Below, in pieces: positions 63,211 to 64,000 of a stretch of 64,000 nt of DNA. The notes beneath the pieces are model-generated. The model did not search any database, was not told where the DNA came from, and saw only the letters and a program-made list of their open reading frames with translations. Location of the stretch: assembly GCA_039881145.1 (NCBI GenBank), contig JAYKKI010000060.1:11928501-11992500 (forward strand), in the 5' to 3' direction. The position numbers and the translations under genes were made by a program. Origin of the DNA: Druceiella hillmani. Lineage: Eukaryota > Arthropoda > Insecta > Lepidoptera > Hepialidae. How positions within the stretch are numbered: position 1 is the stretch's first letter; the number at the start of each line of letters is the position of its first letter.

Positions 63211-63954
63211 TATAGTTGAAGTGTTAGTTAATTTTGTATGTTAGCTTAGAGAAAGCCGTAGCTCTGGTAAAAAAATCGCTTGGACAAGTAATATTTTAGC
63301 TCGGAAAAATATTTTTCAATTAAAGCAATTACTCATAACATGTCATTATGCTAGTTGTACACATACTTAAAATATAACAATCAAAGTATTATAATACCAT
63401 GTGCCACATGAACATATATATAAATGAAGTTACATATTGTATCCGATTTTCGCTTTACTTGTGAAAGTAGATAGCCAAAGATAATCTCAAAAATGTAATC
63501 ATAGTTGCAAAAAATAAATATATTTAAATACAGATTTTTGAATATAGCTTTTATCTTTTCATGTATTTCCAGATAAAAACCAGTCATTTAAGGGGTTTAA
63601 ATAAAAAGCGATGAGGTTTAGAAAAAACTTAGAATTTTAGTGTTTTACATTAAAACGATAAAGCAGTGCGATTAATATTTAGACATAATATCAAAATTTT
63701 AAGAATGAATGATATTTTCAAAAATAAACTACAGAATTTAAAATTTAATTTTGTTTAAGCTCCTGAATTATACAATATAATAAGCTCTAGGGCCTAAAAC
63801 GAATGTTTTGAAAATGCGCCCTAATTAACTAACCGTCGCTATAACGGGTGGTTGTTTACATCCTTTTTCATTTATGCGTCGCACTTTACCTTTCACATCA
63901 GGCTATGTGGTTAGCCCATTTTTTTTGTAAATATTTGTTATCATTTAACAAAAA

Positions 63955-64000
63955 ATGAGTTCAGTACGAAGCACAGGGGTGGAGAGAGACAGAACAGGGG
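63955..64000 (+). CDS. Possible start of an ORF running off the window
   Basis: ATG at 63955 in a favourable context (aaaaaATGA) opens 15 codons (MSSVRSTGVERDRTG) to the window end, in sequence richer in GC than the preceding kilobases. It is too short to identify and may be a 5' exon or part of a repeat. Confidence 0.18.
   Translation, partial: MSSVRSTGVERDRTG

Overview
The window is AT-rich animal DNA with very little coding sequence, most likely from a moth or butterfly (Lepidoptera). The evidence for the order is recognition of repeat families rather than a search. A block at about 24.15 kb matches the common lepidopteran repeat that begins with a 'gttccgtacctc' motif. There are also Helitron-type segments ending in CTAGT, a LINE 3'-end-like segment, mariner relics, and GC-rich coding exons sitting in AT-rich introns.

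The one clear protein-coding gene is a neuropeptide F receptor (NPFR-like, rhodopsin-class GPCR) on the minus strand. It has three coding exons at 28747-28553, 26128-25895 and 23900-23214, giving a 371-residue seven-helix protein. Both introns are phase 0 with GT/AG ends. Intron 1 carries a broken mariner transposase. Intron 2 carries half of a local foldback repeat and a piece of a common lepidopteran repeat. A splice acceptor just 5' of the assigned ATG suggests at least one further upstream exon, outside what I can identify. A complete tRNA-Arg(ACG) gene lies at 14160-14232, and a decayed relative lies at 18273-18345 on the other strand.

Region by region. 0-5 kb: a foldback element, a Helitron-like 3' end and simple repeats. 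5.3-9.6 kb: two diverged copies of a membrane-protein-like segment on the minus strand, the first interrupted by a mariner relic. 9.6-22 kb: mostly non-coding, with a long pentanucleotide array, a local 0.35-kb duplication, the tRNA gene and GT-rich tracts. 22-29 kb: NPFR. 29-43 kb: non-coding, with a four-copy diverged tandem repeat, large CA/AT microsatellites, a perfect 75-bp-arm palindrome at 34.2 kb, a candidate membrane-helix exon at 36.4 kb, and a homogeneous 160-bp satellite beginning at a Helitron-like terminus at 40.2-41.1 kb. 43.6-48 kb: a 37-bp minisatellite and a cluster of foldback elements. 48.2-63.2 kb: three diverged copies (two direct, one inverted) of a multi-kilobase unit. 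Two of these contain paralogous exon-like segments on the minus strand, one open and one broken. The last 50 bases hold a possible start codon of a plus-strand ORF running off the window.

The foldback family with the 'cctaggtttcgttgta' core occurs at eight loci in 64 kb and is the most abundant interspersed element here. I see no prokaryotic, CRISPR or phage features.
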